Shown here in pieces: positions 63,562 through 64,000 of a stretch of DNA of 64,000 nucleotides (its first letter is position 1; each line of letters begins with the position of its first letter). The notes under the pieces are model-generated. The model was not told the DNA's origin. It did not search any database and saw only the letters and a list, made by a program, of their open reading frames with translations. Both the position numbers and the translations under genes were made by a program. The stretch spans positions 2,785,501 through 2,849,500 of the forward strand of contig NZ_CP020538.1 in assembly GCF_002080435.1 (NCBI RefSeq), read 5' to 3'. This stretch comes from Sphingobium herbicidovorans. Its GTDB lineage: Bacteria; Pseudomonadota; Alphaproteobacteria; Sphingomonadales; Sphingomonadaceae.

Positions 63562-64000
63562 ATGACATTACCCCAATGGCTTTCAGTCGCCACCCTGGCC
63601 GGGATGATGGCGCTCTTTCTTTGGGGTCGTTTCCGTTACGATGTGACCGCGGTCATTGCGCTGCTTGCGGCACTGCTCATCGGTGTCGTCAAGCCGGAAG
63701 ACGCCTTCAAGGGCTTTGCCGACGATATCGTCATTATTGTCGGCTCTGCGCTTGTTATCTCTGCCGCTGTGCGGCGATCGGGGGCCATCGAGATCGCCTT
63801 GGGTTTTCTGTCCGGGCGGGTGAAAAGCGTTCGGTCACAGCTTCTCGTGCTGACCGGATCGGTGGGCGTTTCATCCGCGCTGGTCAAGAATGTGGGAGCG
63901 TTGGCGATGCTGATGCCCGCCGCTTTCCAGATGGCGAAGAAGAACGGAGCCAATCCATCGGTTTTCCTGATGCCCATGTCCTTCGCATCGCTGTTGGGCG
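63562..64000 (+). CDS. SLC13/ArsB-type permease, N-terminal part
   Basis: Runs off the right edge; 146 residues visible from ATG 63562, which follows CGAGGTCC. Four or so hydrophobic segments are seen, with the family pattern: an ADDIVIIVGSALVISAAVRRSG segment, then SALVKNVGALAMLMP, corresponding to the SNT-like substrate/Na motif of SLC13 carriers (here Lys-Asn rather than Asn-Asn-Thr), and SVFLMPMSFASLLG. It could carry dicarboxylate, sulfate, phosphate or arsenite; the window does not tell. Confidence 0.75.
   Translation, partial: MTLPQWLSVATLAGMMALFLWGRFRYDVTAVIALLAALLIGVVKPEDAFKGFADDIVIIVGSALVISAAVRRSGAIEIALGFLSGRVKSVRSQLLVLTGSVGVSSALVKNVGALAMLMPAAFQMAKKNGANPSVFLMPMSFASLLG

Overview
The window is typical of an alphaproteobacterium of the Sphingomonadaceae (Sphingobium/Sphingomonas-like). 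It is GC-rich and carries gcrA, a LexA box of the GTTC-N7-GTTC type, a circularly permuted two-piece tmRNA, EcfG-type stress promoters, GANTC sites and TonB receptors with the sphingomonad plug style. No rRNA, tRNA, CRISPR array, insertion sequence or prophage was found.

Layout. (1) 1-12300 is a Lap-type surface adhesion locus: the C-terminal part of a giant repeat adhesin (running off the left edge and apparently frameshifted), an OmpA-like protein, a TolC-like channel, an ABC exporter, a SleB-like cell wall hydrolase, an HlyD-like adaptor, and a convergent LapG-type cysteine protease. (2) 12368-15118 holds parE and gcrA. (3) 15234-23194 is an exopolysaccharide region: ABC-2 permease, UDP-glucose dehydrogenase with a coupled 41-residue membrane peptide, UDP-GlcNAc epimerase, UDP-ManNAc dehydrogenase, Wza-like exporter and Wzc-like tyrosine autokinase. 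(4) 23221-24252 is a ParD-like/methionine aminopeptidase pair with a likely operator. (5) 24311-31142 is a little-characterised block: a TipN-like polar coiled-coil protein and, divergently, an operon with an Hpt-like protein lacking its histidine, a nucleotidyltransferase-like membrane protein, a DUF2336-like protein and a histidine-kinase-like protein lacking its H-box histidine. (6) 31205-41290 is housekeeping: gltA, gltX, comEC, lexA with an SOS box, a tiny Gln-rich gene behind an EcfG promoter, and the trpG-trpD-trpC-moaC-moeA series. (7) 41447-42350 holds a hemerythrin protein and ssrA. (8) 42611-61975 looks like a phosphate-starvation island. A lipoprotein/TonB receptor pair and a complete type II secretion operon (gspC to gspO) are each preceded by tandem Pho-box-like repeats, with a CYTH-CHAD protein and a 2OG oxygenase between. 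(9) The right end has an MscS channel and the start of an SLC13-type permease.

How they work together. The Lap genes would export, anchor and release one large adhesin. The polysaccharide genes make UDP-GlcA and UDP-ManNAcA and export the polymer. The Pho-box arrangement suggests that low phosphate induces both outer membrane uptake and secretion of exoenzymes. Two apparent single-G deletions (adhesin near 3417 and gspJ near 57323) may be real mutations or assembly errors.
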